From Alphaproteobacteria bacterium RIFCSPLOWO2_01_FULL_40_26 (GTDB lineage Bacteria > Pseudomonadota > Alphaproteobacteria > Rickettsiales > UBA1997), in NCBI GenBank assembly GCA_001767955.1, contig MEMO01000011.1, positions 1 through 41,936 of the forward strand: a DNA stretch of 41,936 nucleotides, in the 5' to 3' direction. Below, in pieces: positions 18,963 to 27,014 of the stretch (its first letter is position 1; every line of letters begins with the position of its first letter). The translations under genes were made by a program, and so were the position numbers. Under the pieces are notes generated by a model. That model saw only the letters and a list, made by a program, of their open reading frames with translations. It ran no database searches and was not told the origin of the DNA.

Positions 18963-19127
18963 TAGACACTGTTAGCTAATTATTTTTTTTGGGATTTTTT
19001 GCTAATTTTTAGCGACTTTTTTGAAGAATTTTGAAGCTGTATTAGACATACTGCGAAAAATTCTTCAAAAAAATGAGCAAAAATTAGCGGAAAAGCACGG
19101 AAAAAATAATTAGCTAACAGTGTCTAT
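18963..19127. repeat. Palindromic element PE-1, copy D (about 163 bp)
   Basis: This interrupted palindrome lies exactly between rmlA and the aminotransferase gene. The outer stem is TAGACACTGTTAGCTAATTA with its complement at the other end. Two bases of the family terminus differ (AGACAC for AGAGCC), and both arms changed together. The inner stem is TTTTTTGAAGAATTTT. The tip is GCTGTATTAGACATACTGC, close to GCTGTATCTGGCATACTGC in copy B. The bulge motifs AGCGAC and GAGC are conserved. The element provides the last four codons and stop of rmlA (DTVS then TAA). Confidence 0.88.
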
Positions 19128-20150
19128 TATCCGCTCCAGATAAGCGCGATACGGCGAACCTTTTTTAAATTTTTCGATCAAGGAAATAAATTTTGCTTTG
19201 TCTATAAAACCCTTGCGCAAGGCCATTTCCTCAATGCAGGCAATTTTCAGGCCTTGTCGCTTTTCAATAGTGTGAATGAATTGTGAGGCTTCCAAAAGAG
19301 AATCGGGCGTGCCGGCATCAAGCCAGGCAAATCCGCGTTTTAAATTTATCACTCCTAACCTGCACTCTTTGAAATAGGCATTGTTGACATCGGTAATTTC
19401 AAGTTCGCCACGCGCTGATGGTTTGATTTTTTTGGTGATTTCAATCACGTCCGAATTGTAAATATAGAGACCAGTGACCGCCCAATTTGATTTGGGATTT
19501 TTTGGTTTTTCCTCGATTGAAATAATTCTTTCTTCATTGTCGTTGAATTCGATGACGCCATATCTTTCAGGATCGGAAACGTGATAGGCAAAAATAAAAG
19601 CGCCGAGTTTTTTTGTCTCAAGATCGGAAATTTTTTGCTGCAGATTTTCCTGACTTATCTCCGCTCCGTAAAAAATATTATCACCCAAAATCAGGCAAAC
19701 ATTGCTTGTGCCGATAAATTTTTCCCCGATTAAAAAACTTTCCGCAATGCCTCTCGGCTCCTCCTGAATGGCGTAGGAAATCACGATTCCATAATCTTTG
19801 CCATCGCCTAAAAATTTTTTGATATTTGGAATATCCTGCCTGGTTGAAATAATTAGAATTTCTCTAATACCAAGATTCATCAGGGTTGCCAAGGGATAAC
19901 AAATCATCGGCTTGTCATAAACCGGCAATAATTGCTTGCTGATAGTGTTGGTTAAAGGTGCAAGTCTGGTGCCATTTCCGCCGGCAAGAATAATTCCTTT
20001 CAGAACCTGTCCCATATCTCGCTGCGGCAAGTCGGAAATAGCGGATTCACGAGCGCCGCAGCGCAGTGTATTCGACATAGTGAGCAGCGGAAGCGCAGGG
20101 AATTCGCTATTTACGGCCGCTGCAGGTAGAGATATGGGATAGGTTCTCAT
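19110..20150 (-). CDS. rfbA: Glucose-1-phosphate thymidylyltransferase, with a repeat-encoded N-terminal extension
   Basis: RmlA/RfbA makes dTDP-glucose from glucose-1-phosphate and dTTP, the first step to dTDP-deoxysugars. The catalytic domain begins KGIILAGGNGTRLAPLTNTISKQLLPVYDKPM, the nucleotide-binding signature, and continues with ILGDNIFYG and EEKPKNPKSNWAVTGLYIY. Of 346 residues, the first 50 are start Met plus 49 residues encoded by a palindromic element inserted straight after the ATG. Removing the 147 bp leaves MKGIILAGG, the canonical start, and about 297 residues, the family norm. The last codons and stop come from a second element. It overlaps argB by four bases (ATGA). Confidence 0.92.
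   Translation of the reverse strand: MRTYPISLPAAAVNSEFPALPLLTMSNTLRCGARESAISDLPQRDMGQVLKGIILAGGNGTRLAPLTNTISKQLLPVYDKPMICYPLATLMNLGIREILIISTRQDIPNIKKFLGDGKDYGIVISYAIQEEPRGIAESFLIGEKFIGTSNVCLILGDNIFYGAEISQENLQQKISDLETKKLGAFIFAYHVSDPERYGVIEFNDNEERIISIEEKPKNPKSNWAVTGLYIYNSDVIEITKKIKPSARGELEITDVNNAYFKECRLGVINLKRGFAWLDAGTPDSLLEASQFIHTIEKRQGLKIACIEEMALRKGFIDKAKFISLIEKFKKGSPYRAYLERIIDTVS
20001..20149. repeat. Palindromic element PE-2, long copy (147 bp unit) inside rfbA
   Basis: The ends are AGAACCTGTCCCATATCTC and GAGATATGGGATAGGTTCT, nearly perfect inverses. Inner segments pair too (GAAATAGCG with CGCTATTT, and GCTGCGG with a CCGCTGC). A CA dinucleotide flanks both ends. The unit of element plus one CA is 147 bp, which is 49 codons. 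It sits immediately after the rfbA start codon and is read through in frame. The AGAACCTGT terminus resembles that of PE-1 (AGAGCCTGT). Confidence 0.88.
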
Positions 20151-21118
20151 AAAATCATCGTTCCCGCACCAGATTCAGTGAAAATTTCCATAAGCATAAT
20201 GTTATCAATTGCGCCATTGAGGATGTGAGCATAGCTGACATTGCTTTCGAGAGCATTGATGCAGGTTTCAATTTTTGGAATCATGCCACCGGTGATTACG
20301 CCATCATATATCATCTGCCTTGCAGTTGCGATATTGAGATGACTAACCAACTCACCATTTGGTAACATCACGCCATCAACATCAGAAAGAATTATCAACT
20401 TTGAAGCCTGCAATGCAGATGCAATTGCGCCAGCAGCGGTATCGGCGTTGATGTTGTAAGTTTCACCGCCATCACCAATGCCAATCGGCGCAATGACTGG
20501 GATGATGTCAGAATCTTCAAAAACGGTGAGTAGTTCTGGATCGACGCGATATGGCTCGCCAACGAAGCCAAGATTGAGAATTTTTTCGATATTGGAATCG
20601 GGATCTTTTTTGGTTTTGGCAACTTTTTTAGCACGAATCAGATTTCCATCCTTGCCGCAAATTCCAATGGCACAACCACCGGCATTGTTGATTTCCTTAA
20701 CGATCATTTTGTTTATCGATCCAGCCAAAACCATCTCCACAACTTCTACCGTATCAGCATCTGTAACACGCAAGCCATCAACAAAATTCGATTTGATATT
20801 GAGCTTGGCAAGCATTTGACCAATTTGTGGACCGCCGCCGTGAACCACGATAGGATTGATTCCAACCTGCTTTAACAAAACCACATTTTTGGCAAAATTT
20901 TTGAGATTGGTATCACCACCCATCGCTGATCCACCAAATTTTATCACGAAAGTTTCGCCAGCAAATTTTCGCATATACGGCAAAGCTTCGCACAATATTT
21001 CAGCCTTGCGCGACCATTCCTGACGGCTTTTTTCTTTCTGCAAAGCGATATGATCAATGGGCGTTACCTCGCCTTCCTTTTTTTTCTTGCTATCATTGAA
21101 GCTTAAAATGTTGGTCAT
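20147..21118 (-). CDS. argB: Acetylglutamate kinase
   Basis: ArgB phosphorylates N-acetylglutamate in arginine synthesis in the cytoplasm. The 323 residues have the amino-acid kinase fold: FVIKFGGSAMG near residue 58, IVVHGGGPQIGQML, the substrate segment DGLRVTDADTVEVVEMVLAGSINK, and ILSDVDGVM. An N-terminal helix (HIALQKEKSRQEWSRKAEILCEALPYM) is typical of the longer, arginine-regulated hexameric ArgB, so feedback inhibition is plausible. It overlaps bioD upstream and rfbA downstream by four bases each (ATGA). argG lies at the head of the same run; other arg genes are not in the window. Confidence 0.95.
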   Translation of the reverse strand: MTNILSFNDSKKKKEGEVTPIDHIALQKEKSRQEWSRKAEILCEALPYMRKFAGETFVIKFGGSAMGGDTNLKNFAKNVVLLKQVGINPIVVHGGGPQIGQMLAKLNIKSNFVDGLRVTDADTVEVVEMVLAGSINKMIVKEINNAGGCAIGICGKDGNLIRAKKVAKTKKDPDSNIEKILNLGFVGEPYRVDPELLTVFEDSDIIPVIAPIGIGDGGETYNINADTAAGAIASALQASKLIILSDVDGVMLPNGELVSHLNIATARQMIYDGVITGGMIPKIETCINALESNVSYAHILNGAIDNIMLMEIFTESGAGTMIL

Positions 21119-21822
21119 TGCAGGAAATGTTTGATTGAAATGGTCTGAATATTGCTGAAACGCTCAATGGTTCTGAGAACCTGTCCAAAATCTCTACTGC
21201 GATGGCCATCTATGGCTGATTCGCTGTGCTCCTCGCAGCGAGATTTTGGACAGGTTCTGACTAATTGCGAAGTCTTAATTTGCGAAGGAAAATTTTCATT
21301 AATGATTATTTTTTCCAAAAAAATTTTTTTTGCCTTCAAAGCCATAATTGCGCAAAGAGTGTGGGAAATTGATCCAAGATAATTTGCGCTAACCAGTAAA
21401 ACCGGAATTTTCAGATCACAAGCCAGATCAAGAAAAGTTTTTTTATCCGTAATTGGCGTCATCACACCACCGGCTGCTTCGATAAATAAAAAACGATTCT
21501 GTTTTTTAGCCAAAGCGATGTTTTTACGACAAAAATTTTTAACCGCAGAAAAATCTATCTTGCCGGCAAAATGCGGCGAAACCGGCTTTTTAAAGCGCCA
21601 GGGAGTAATTTTATCAAAATCTTTTTCGCCTAAAATTTTGGCAATTCGCGCAGTGTCGGAGTTTTTATCATCATCGCAAAATCCGCTGGCAATTGGTTTG
21701 ATGGCAAGTGGCAGAATGGATCCCGAAACAAGATCAGGATGACGTAGCAAGTTTTCTACCAAAAAAGTTTTTCCGATTTCTGTGCCAATTCCAAGGATGA
21801 GGTAAATCTTGCTTCGCAACAT
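21115..21822 (-). CDS. bioD: Dethiobiotin synthetase, carrying two repeat-encoded insertions
   Basis: BioD closes the ureido ring of dethiobiotin from diaminopelargonic acid, CO2 and ATP. Visible are the P-loop ILGIGTEIGKTFL near residue 10, KPIASGF with the substrate lysine, ENNxD-like acidic positions, and FIEAAGGVMTPI. Two insertions come from repeats. HPDLVSGS (about residues 28-35) is the known translation of an ATCCTGA/TTCAGGAT-type repeat. The 28 residues RTCPKSRCEEHSESAIDGHRSRDFGQVL, 19 residues before the insert-free tail ends, come from PE-2. Without them the protein is about 198 residues, near the usual length. Whether the enzyme is active with both inserts is unknown. Start overlaps the gspF-like stop by one base. 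Confidence 0.82.
   Translation of the reverse strand: MLRSKIYLILGIGTEIGKTFLVENLLRHPDLVSGSILPLAIKPIASGFCDDDKNSDTARIAKILGEKDFDKITPWRFKKPVSPHFAGKIDFSAVKNFCRKNIALAKKQNRFLFIEAAGGVMTPITDKKTFLDLACDLKIPVLLVSANYLGSISHTLCAIMALKAKKIFLEKIIINENFPSQIKTSQLVRTCPKSRCEEHSESAIDGHRSRDFGQVLRTIERFSNIQTISIKHFLQ
21175..21260. repeat. Palindromic element PE-2, short copy (84 bp unit) inside bioD
   Basis: The outer stem is a perfect 19-bp inverted repeat, AGAACCTGTCCAAAATCTC with GAGATTTTGGACAGGTTCT. A second stem CTGCGA/TCGCAG lies just inside. GA flanks both ends, and the unit with one GA is 84 bp, or 28 codons. Compared with the rfbA copy, the variable stem bases (CCAAAATCTC against CCCATATCTC) differ on both arms in compensating fashion. 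The reading frame across it (RTCP...FGQVL) matches the frame used in rfbA (RTYP...MGQVL). Confidence 0.88.
21718..21744. repeat. Single ATCCTGA-type repeat (PE-4) inside bioD
   Basis: GGATCCCGAAACAAGATCAG followed by GATGACG matches the core unit found at 26445, 28781 and 40631, with a few substitutions. On the bioD strand it reads HPDLVSGS in frame. Similar HPELVSGS strings are familiar in predicted proteins of repeat-rich alphaproteobacteria. Confidence 0.75.
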
Positions 21823-23018
21823 CAGTTCAACTTCGAGAAAGTGCCGTAAATCGGGCCAAATACCGCGATAGTGATCCAGGCTATCATACCGCCCATAACC
21901 AAAGTGATCGTTGGCTGAATCATGCTAACCAACTTGTCAATCGAGTCATTTATTTCACGATCGTAAAAAAATTTGATGTTTTGCAGCGCGCTTTCCATGT
22001 TGCCGCTTTCCTCACCAACTTTGAACATACGCACCACCAGATTAGGGAAATATCCGGTCATAGAAATTGACTTTGCCAAAGACTGACCATCGGAAACCTG
22101 CTGCTTAACCACGATAATGCTGCGCTTTATTGCTTTGTTTTTAATCACACCGCTTGAAGCATCGAGACACTCTAAAACTCCAAGACCACTTTTGAAAGTC
22201 ATGGAAAAAAACTGACAGAATTTTGCAGCATCAATTTTGTTGATGATTGATCCAATCACCGGAACTTTGAGTTTTAAATCATCAACACGAACCGCTATTT
22301 CATCTGATTGCGACAGAATTTTTATAAACATCCAAAATCCGGGAATTGAAAAAACCACAAAATACCAGTTGTTTTGCATGAAATCGGAAAAACCAATCAG
22401 GGCAACGGTTACGGCAGGTAAATCAATTTCCTGCGTTTTAAGAAATGCTGTCACTTTCGGAACAACTACAGTGGTCATTATACCCATCACCACAAACATC
22501 ATCAAAAGCCCAAACATCGGTCCGGTGGTGGCTTTTTTGGTTTTGCGTTTGATGTCGGTATTCCATTTGATATCCTCGATAATACTGGCAAAAGCGGCAG
22601 CAAGATTTCCGGTTTTTTCACCCATAGCAATAAGGCCGATATAAGTGGGACTAAAAATATCGGGACGCTTGGCCAAGCTTTCGGAAAAAAGACTGCCATT
22701 TTTAATGGATTCGTGAATCTCGTGCATCAGATTTCTAACCTTCTGCGAATCAGCGGTTTCAGCAAGATCGTGAATGGAATCAATGATGGAAACACCGGCC
22801 TTTTCCAATTGCTCAAGATGAACAAAAATCATGATCAGATCTCTGGGATTAACCTTATCTAAAAAACTACCAGAAGCCTGTTTTTCCTCTTTAAACGAAA
22901 CCAGCTCAAGTTGACTTGCGCGCAATAAAGTTGCCAGATCTGCCGGATTTTCCGCTGACATTTTGCCGGACACATATTTGCCGATTTCGTTGATTGCTTT
23001 GTAGCGGTAGTGATACAT
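21822..23018 (-). CDS. Type II secretion / type IV pilus inner-membrane protein, GspF/PilC family
   Basis: This is an inner-membrane platform protein of a type II secretion or type IV pilus-like machine. The 398 residues contain two T2SSF domains, each followed by hydrophobic segments. They show as FVHLEQLEKAGVSIIDSI with GLIAMGEKTGNLAAAF, and FFSMTFKSGLGVLECLDAS with MFKVGEESGNMESAL. It begins YHYRYKAINEIGKYVSGKMSAENPADLATLLRA, the usual start. No other secretion gene is adjacent, so its ATPase, secretin and pilins must be elsewhere. It lies between def and bioD with one-base overlaps, suggesting cotranscription rather than shared function. Confidence 0.9.
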   Translation of the reverse strand: MYHYRYKAINEIGKYVSGKMSAENPADLATLLRASQLELVSFKEEKQASGSFLDKVNPRDLIMIFVHLEQLEKAGVSIIDSIHDLAETADSQKVRNLMHEIHESIKNGSLFSESLAKRPDIFSPTYIGLIAMGEKTGNLAAAFASIIEDIKWNTDIKRKTKKATTGPMFGLLMMFVVMGIMTTVVVPKVTAFLKTQEIDLPAVTVALIGFSDFMQNNWYFVVFSIPGFWMFIKILSQSDEIAVRVDDLKLKVPVIGSIINKIDAAKFCQFFSMTFKSGLGVLECLDASSGVIKNKAIKRSIIVVKQQVSDGQSLAKSISMTGYFPNLVVRMFKVGEESGNMESALQNIKFFYDREINDSIDKLVSMIQPTITLVMGGMIAWITIAVFGPIYGTFSKLN

Positions 23019-23575
23019 CAGTGTTTCAATTTTTTCATTTTATTCAGAATCATCTCGCGTCTTATTTTGGAGATGTGGTCAACAAAAGTGATGCCGTTGA
23101 GATGATCAATTTCGTGTTGGATGCAGGTAGCAATCAGGCCATCCATTTCTTCAATTTTCTTATGCCCTTGAAAATCGAGATATTTCACTTTTACTTTTGA
23201 TGGACGAATCACTTCTGAACGCATACTAGGAAAGGACAAACAGCCTTCGTTGTAAGAGGAACACTCTTTGGAAAACTCGATGATTTCAGGATTAACAAAA
23301 TAGCGCGGATTGGTGTTTTTCACATGAATTCCACCACAATTTTCATGATCATGATGATGGTCATGATCCTCAATTTCATAACCAACATCAATCACTAAAA
23401 CTCTTTTTAAAACCCCAACCTGAACCGCTGCCAAACCAACTCCGCGTTTAGAATACATGGTTGAAACCATATCTTTCATGAGCTGACGCAGAGATTCATC
23501 TATTTTTTCGACAGGTTTGGAAATCTGTTTAAGCAAAGGATCGGGAGCAATTATTAGGGGAAGAATTTTGGTCAT
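23018..23575 (-). CDS. def: Peptide deformylase with a His-rich insertion
   Basis: Peptide deformylase removes the formyl group from new proteins, using Fe2+ or Zn2+. All three family motifs are present in the 185 residues: GVGLAAVQVG, EGCLSFP (metal Cys) and HEIDH (two metal His and catalytic Glu). Between strands near residues 72-88 is a segment EIEDHDHHHDHENCGGIH, rich in His and acidic residues. I do not know this from other deformylases; it may be a surface loop or a metal-holding loop. The gene lies 7 bases after purN. Confidence 0.95.
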   Translation of the reverse strand: MTKILPLIIAPDPLLKQISKPVEKIDESLRQLMKDMVSTMYSKRGVGLAAVQVGVLKRVLVIDVGYEIEDHDHHHDHENCGGIHVKNTNPRYFVNPEIIEFSKECSSYNEGCLSFPSMRSEVIRPSKVKVKYLDFQGHKKIEEMDGLIATCIQHEIDHLNGITFVDHISKIRREMILNKMKKLKH

Positions 23576-23582
23576 TTACGAT

Positions 23583-24167
23583 TTATGATTTACGATTTAG
23601 GCATAAGAGCCTTATAGCCTGCGGATAAATTCGATGCTCTTCTTTTAAAATTCTGGCTGCAAGAGTTTCCTTCGTGTCTCCCGCTAAAACCGGCACTTGC
23701 GCTTGCAAAATTATCGGACCTGAATCCATTTCTTCGCGGACAAAATGCACAGTACAACCGGAAATTTTGGCGCCGGCTTTGATAGCATCAGAAACTGCAT
23801 CTGCACCTTTAAATTCGGGAAGAAGCGATGGATGAATATTGATGAGACGATCAAACCAGCTTTTCACAAACCAGAAAGAAAGCAAACGCATAAAACCTGC
23901 GAGACACACTAGCTCCGCGTCAAATTTTTCAATTTCCGCATTCATTTTTTTATCGAATTCTTCTCGTGAAGAAAAATTTTTATGATCGATAAAAACCGTT
24001 GGAATATTTTTTTTACGCGCAAAATCTAAACCAGCTGCATCCTTTTTATTCGACAAAACCAAAACAATTTCCGCCGGAAAATCCGAATCTTCACAAGCCT
24101 CAATAAGCGCTTGCATATTGCTTCCACGCCCGGAAATCAGAATTGCGATTTTAACTTTTTTTGACAT
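23583..24167 (-). CDS. purN: Phosphoribosylglycinamide formyltransferase (folate-dependent)
   Basis: PurN transfers a formyl group from 10-formyl-tetrahydrofolate to GAR in purine synthesis. Its 194 residues show the N-terminal phosphate loop ISGRGSNMQALI, the active-site stretch LAGFMRLLS, HPSLLPEFKGADAVSDAIKAGAKISGCTVHFV with the catalytic His, and the conserved Asp in EEMDSGPIILQ. This is complete and of usual length. Its start overlaps the end of the rhuM-like gene by 17 bases. Confidence 0.95.
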   Translation of the reverse strand: MSKKVKIAILISGRGSNMQALIEACEDSDFPAEIVLVLSNKKDAAGLDFARKKNIPTVFIDHKNFSSREEFDKKMNAEIEKFDAELVCLAGFMRLLSFWFVKSWFDRLINIHPSLLPEFKGADAVSDAIKAGAKISGCTVHFVREEMDSGPIILQAQVPVLAGDTKETLAARILKEEHRIYPQAIRLLCLNRKS

Positions 24168-25176
24168 TTTTTATCCGCTTTTTTTCGATCATGGAAATTG
24201 CTTTTTCAAATTCATCATTCTGATTTATGCGATTGCGGTTAAATTTTTCATATTCCCTTGCAGCAATCTCTTTAGCTATTTCGTGCGAAATTTTTCCAGC
24301 ATTTTTTAAAATATTGCGGTCATTTAAATCCAAGAACCCATCCAGTTTTTTAATCCAATCTTTCATATGCATCGGAATTCTGCGTACAGCCTGGCCTTCG
24401 GCAAAAATCAAATATTGTTCAACCAGATTGTTCAAAGCTAAAAGTTCTTCTTCGTTGAGATAATTTTTTGCTATTAATACATCATCTTTGCGAATAATAT
24501 TTCCACGCCAATTGGTTAATCCCATATTTGGTTTTGTGCTGTTGACCCTTGCGGCAATAATTTCTGCAGCAGTTTTGCCATGAACTCCAAAATGAATTTT
24601 ATTCTGCACAGTTCTGAAGAAATTAATACTCATCTCATCAGTTGGATCATAATCAACACTCAAGGCATAAATATCGGTGACCTTACGATAAAATCTTTTT
24701 TCGGAAGTGCGGATATCTTGAATCCGACGCGTTAATTCTTCAAAATAATCAAAAGGCAAATCAGGATTTTTTAGACGCTCATCATCAAGCACAAAACCCT
24801 TAACGATATATTCGCGCAGCTTTTGTGTAGCCCAAATTCTAAACTGCGTGGCACACACTGAATTAACCCGATATCCAACGGAAATTATGGCATCAAGGTT
24901 ATAAAACTCGACTTCACGAGAAATGCTTCTTTTACCTTCTTTTTGAACTATTCGAATTTTTTGAATAGTTGCCAACTCAATTAATTCACCACTTCTAAAC
25001 ACTTCTTTAAGATGATAATTCACCGTATTCACCTCAACATCAAAAAGCTCGGCAATCAGTTTTTGCGTCAGCCAAACAGTCTCCTCATCAAATCGCACAT
25101 CAAGTTTTACCTGACCATCTGCTGTTTTGTAGATAATAATTTGGGAGTTATTTTTTATTTTTTGCACGGGCACCAA
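24151..25176 (-). CDS. RhuM-family protein
   Basis: This 341-residue protein matches the RhuM family (virulence RhuM, first noted in Salmonella SPI-3), whose biochemical role is not established. Recognisable parts are [48 protein letters not shown], which resembles a winged or KilA-like DNA-binding start, then [19 protein letters not shown] and [24 protein letters not shown]. There is no ATG near the beginning; TTG 25176 or GTG 25173/25167 are the candidate starts. It is wedged between argG and purN with overlaps on both sides, an odd place for a gene often carried on mobile DNA. Confidence 0.85.
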   Translation of the reverse strand: MVPVQKIKNNSQIIIYKTADGQVKLDVRFDEETVWLTQKLIAELFDVEVNTVNYHLKEVFRSGELIELATIQKIRIVQKEGKRSISREVEFYNLDAIISVGYRVNSVCATQFRIWATQKLREYIVKGFVLDDERLKNPDLPFDYFEELTRRIQDIRTSEKRFYRKVTDIYALSVDYDPTDEMSINFFRTVQNKIHFGVHGKTAAEIIAARVNSTKPNMGLTNWRGNIIRKDDVLIAKNYLNEEELLALNNLVEQYLIFAEGQAVRRIPMHMKDWIKKLDGFLDLNDRNILKNAGKISHEIAKEIAAREYEKFNRNRINQNDEFEKAISMIEKKRIKNVKKS

Positions 25177-26365
25177 TCCTCAAACGAAGTGCGTTTAGTT
25201 TTATGAATCCTGCTGCGTCTTTTTGGTTGTAGACGGAATCTTCTTCGAAAGTGACATGGGCTTCGGAATATAGGCTTTTCCTGGATTCACGACCCATAAT
25301 TTGGACATTTCCCTTATAGAGTTTCAAGCGCACTTTGCCTTCAACATTTTCCTGCGATTTGTTGATTAGGGCCTGCAACATTTCGCGCTCCGGCGAAAAC
25401 CAAAAGCCATTGTAAATCAGACTGGCATAGCGCGGCATTAACTCATCTTTGAGATGAGTGGCCTCGCGATCTAAAGTGATTGATTCTATGGCGCGATGCG
25501 CATTTAGCAAAATTGTGCCGCCCGGAGTTTCATAAACACCACGCGATTTCATGCCGACAAATCTGTTTTCAACCAGATCGAGACGGCCAATTCCATTGGC
25601 TCCGCCAAGTTCATTCAACTTCGCAAGAATTGTTGCCGGCGACATTTTTCTGCCGTCAATTGCAACAGCATCGCCTTTTTTAAATTCAATTTCGATGATG
25701 GTTGATTTGTTTGGCGCATCTTCAGGCGAAACAGTGCGCTGATAGACATATTCAGGCGCCGGCTGACTTGGATCTTCCAAAATTTTTCCTTCCGAAGAAG
25801 TGTGCAGCAAATTTGCATCAACCGAATATGGCGCTTCGCCGCGTTTGTCTTTGGCTACCGGAATTTGATTTTTCTCTGCATAATCGATGAGTTTGCTGCG
25901 CGAATTTAAATCCCATTCACGCCAGGGTGCGATGATTTTGATGTCGGGTTTATTGGCGTAATAAGAAAGCTCAAAACGCACCTGATCATTGCCCTTTCCG
26001 GTGGCACCATGAGCGACGGCATCAGCACCAACTTTTTTAGCAATTTCGATTTGCCTTTTTGCAATTAATGGACGTGCAATTGAGGTGCCAAGCAGGTAAA
26101 CACCTTCATACAAAGCATTAGCGCGAAACATCGGAAAAACATAATCACGCACAAATTCTTCACGCAGATCTTCAATAAAAATTTCTTTTACGCCAAGCAT
26201 TTTTGCCTTCTTGCGCGCCGCCTCAAGCTCTTCACCCTGCCCTAAATCAGCGGTAAAAGTGACAACTTCACAGCCATAATTTTCCTGCAACCATTTTAAA
26301 ATTACGGAAGTGTCAAGACCGCCGGAATAAGCCAGAACAACTTTTTTGATTTTTTGTTTTGTCAT
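25148..26365 (-). CDS. argG: Argininosuccinate synthase
   Basis: ArgG joins citrulline and aspartate with ATP to form argininosuccinate, the penultimate step to arginine. The 405 residues carry the ATP pyrophosphatase loop [42 protein letters not shown], and the substrate segments [19 protein letters not shown] and [16 protein letters not shown]. It leads the minus-strand run argG-rhuM-purN-def-gspF-bioD-argB-rfbA-aminotransferase, in which almost all neighbours overlap. argH is not in the window. Confidence 0.96.
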   Translation of the reverse strand: MTKQKIKKVVLAYSGGLDTSVILKWLQENYGCEVVTFTADLGQGEELEAARKKAKMLGVKEIFIEDLREEFVRDYVFPMFRANALYEGVYLLGTSIARPLIAKRQIEIAKKVGADAVAHGATGKGNDQVRFELSYYANKPDIKIIAPWREWDLNSRSKLIDYAEKNQIPVAKDKRGEAPYSVDANLLHTSSEGKILEDPSQPAPEYVYQRTVSPEDAPNKSTIIEIEFKKGDAVAIDGRKMSPATILAKLNELGGANGIGRLDLVENRFVGMKSRGVYETPGGTILLNAHRAIESITLDREATHLKDELMPRYASLIYNGFWFSPEREMLQALINKSQENVEGKVRLKLYKGNVQIMGRESRKSLYSEAHVTFEEDSVYNQKDAAGFIKLNALRLRIGARAKNKK

Positions 26366-26409
26366 GTTTAATTGAGGTTAAAATTTAGAGCCTATACCAA
26401 ACTATAAAT

Positions 26410-26566
26410 TCGGTTGTTATCAAAAATATTGTGTCTCTAAAAACAGATCCTGAAACAAGTTCAGGATGACATGTTTTGAAACCATCTTCCCCGGATTGTC
26501 ATCCTGAACTTGTTTCAGGATCTACAGTTATTCTGGACACAAAATTTTAAGAACAATCATAAATTC
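26410..26566. repeat. Extended palindrome around a PE-4 repeat pair, argG/GNAT intergenic
   Basis: The core (26445-26523) is an inverted pair AGATCCTGAAACAAGTTCAG ... CTGAACTTGTTTCAGGATCT with a 27-base centre. Outside it the flanks also pair imperfectly: GTTGTTATCAAAAATATTGTGTC on the left against the complement of GACACAAAATTTTAAGAACAATC on the right. The total palindrome is therefore about 157 bp. It occupies most of the gap between the divergent argG and acetyltransferase genes. No clear promoter was seen in the remainder. Confidence 0.82.
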
Positions 26567-26576
26567 GGACAAGAAA

Positions 26577-27014
26577 ATGCAAATAAAAGAAGTTCAAACT
26601 CGCGAGGAAATTCAACAAACTTACACGATACTGAAACAGATTTATGACGAGTTGAGAGAGGAAAATTATGTCGAAGATGTTTTAAACATGATGCAGCGCG
26701 GCTATAAAATGGCTGCGGTTTTTGAGGATAAGGAAGTTGAAAATGGCCGTTGCATTGGAGTTATTGGCATTCGCATTATTCGCAAACTTCATTACGGCAA
26801 AACACTGGAGATTGAGGATTTTATGATTGACCGCAAAAAACGTGGCATCGGCGTTGGCAAAATGCTGATTCGCTGGGTCGAATGGCAAGCGGCAAACTTT
26901 GGTTGCACAAACATTATTGGCAATATTGAAACCAAACGTCTTGAGTCGCAAAAAATTTTCTCACGCGAGAAATTTATGATTGAAGGATTATTCTTCTGTA
27001 AAAAATGCCATTAA
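26577..27014 (+). CDS. GNAT-family N-acetyltransferase
   Basis: This 145-residue protein has the GNAT fold: a central strand ENGRCIGVIGIRIIRKLHYGKTLEIEDFMID and the acetyl-CoA pyrophosphate loop RKKRGIGVGKMLIRWVE (R/Q-x-x-G-x-G/A). The end FCKKCH overlaps the start of the following YihY gene by ten bases. The substrate is unknown; close relatives act on small amines or protein N termini. Confidence 0.85.
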   Translation: MQIKEVQTREEIQQTYTILKQIYDELREENYVEDVLNMMQRGYKMAAVFEDKEVENGRCIGVIGIRIIRKLHYGKTLEIEDFMIDRKKRGIGVGKMLIRWVEWQAANFGCTNIIGNIETKRLESQKIFSREKFMIEGLFFCKKCH

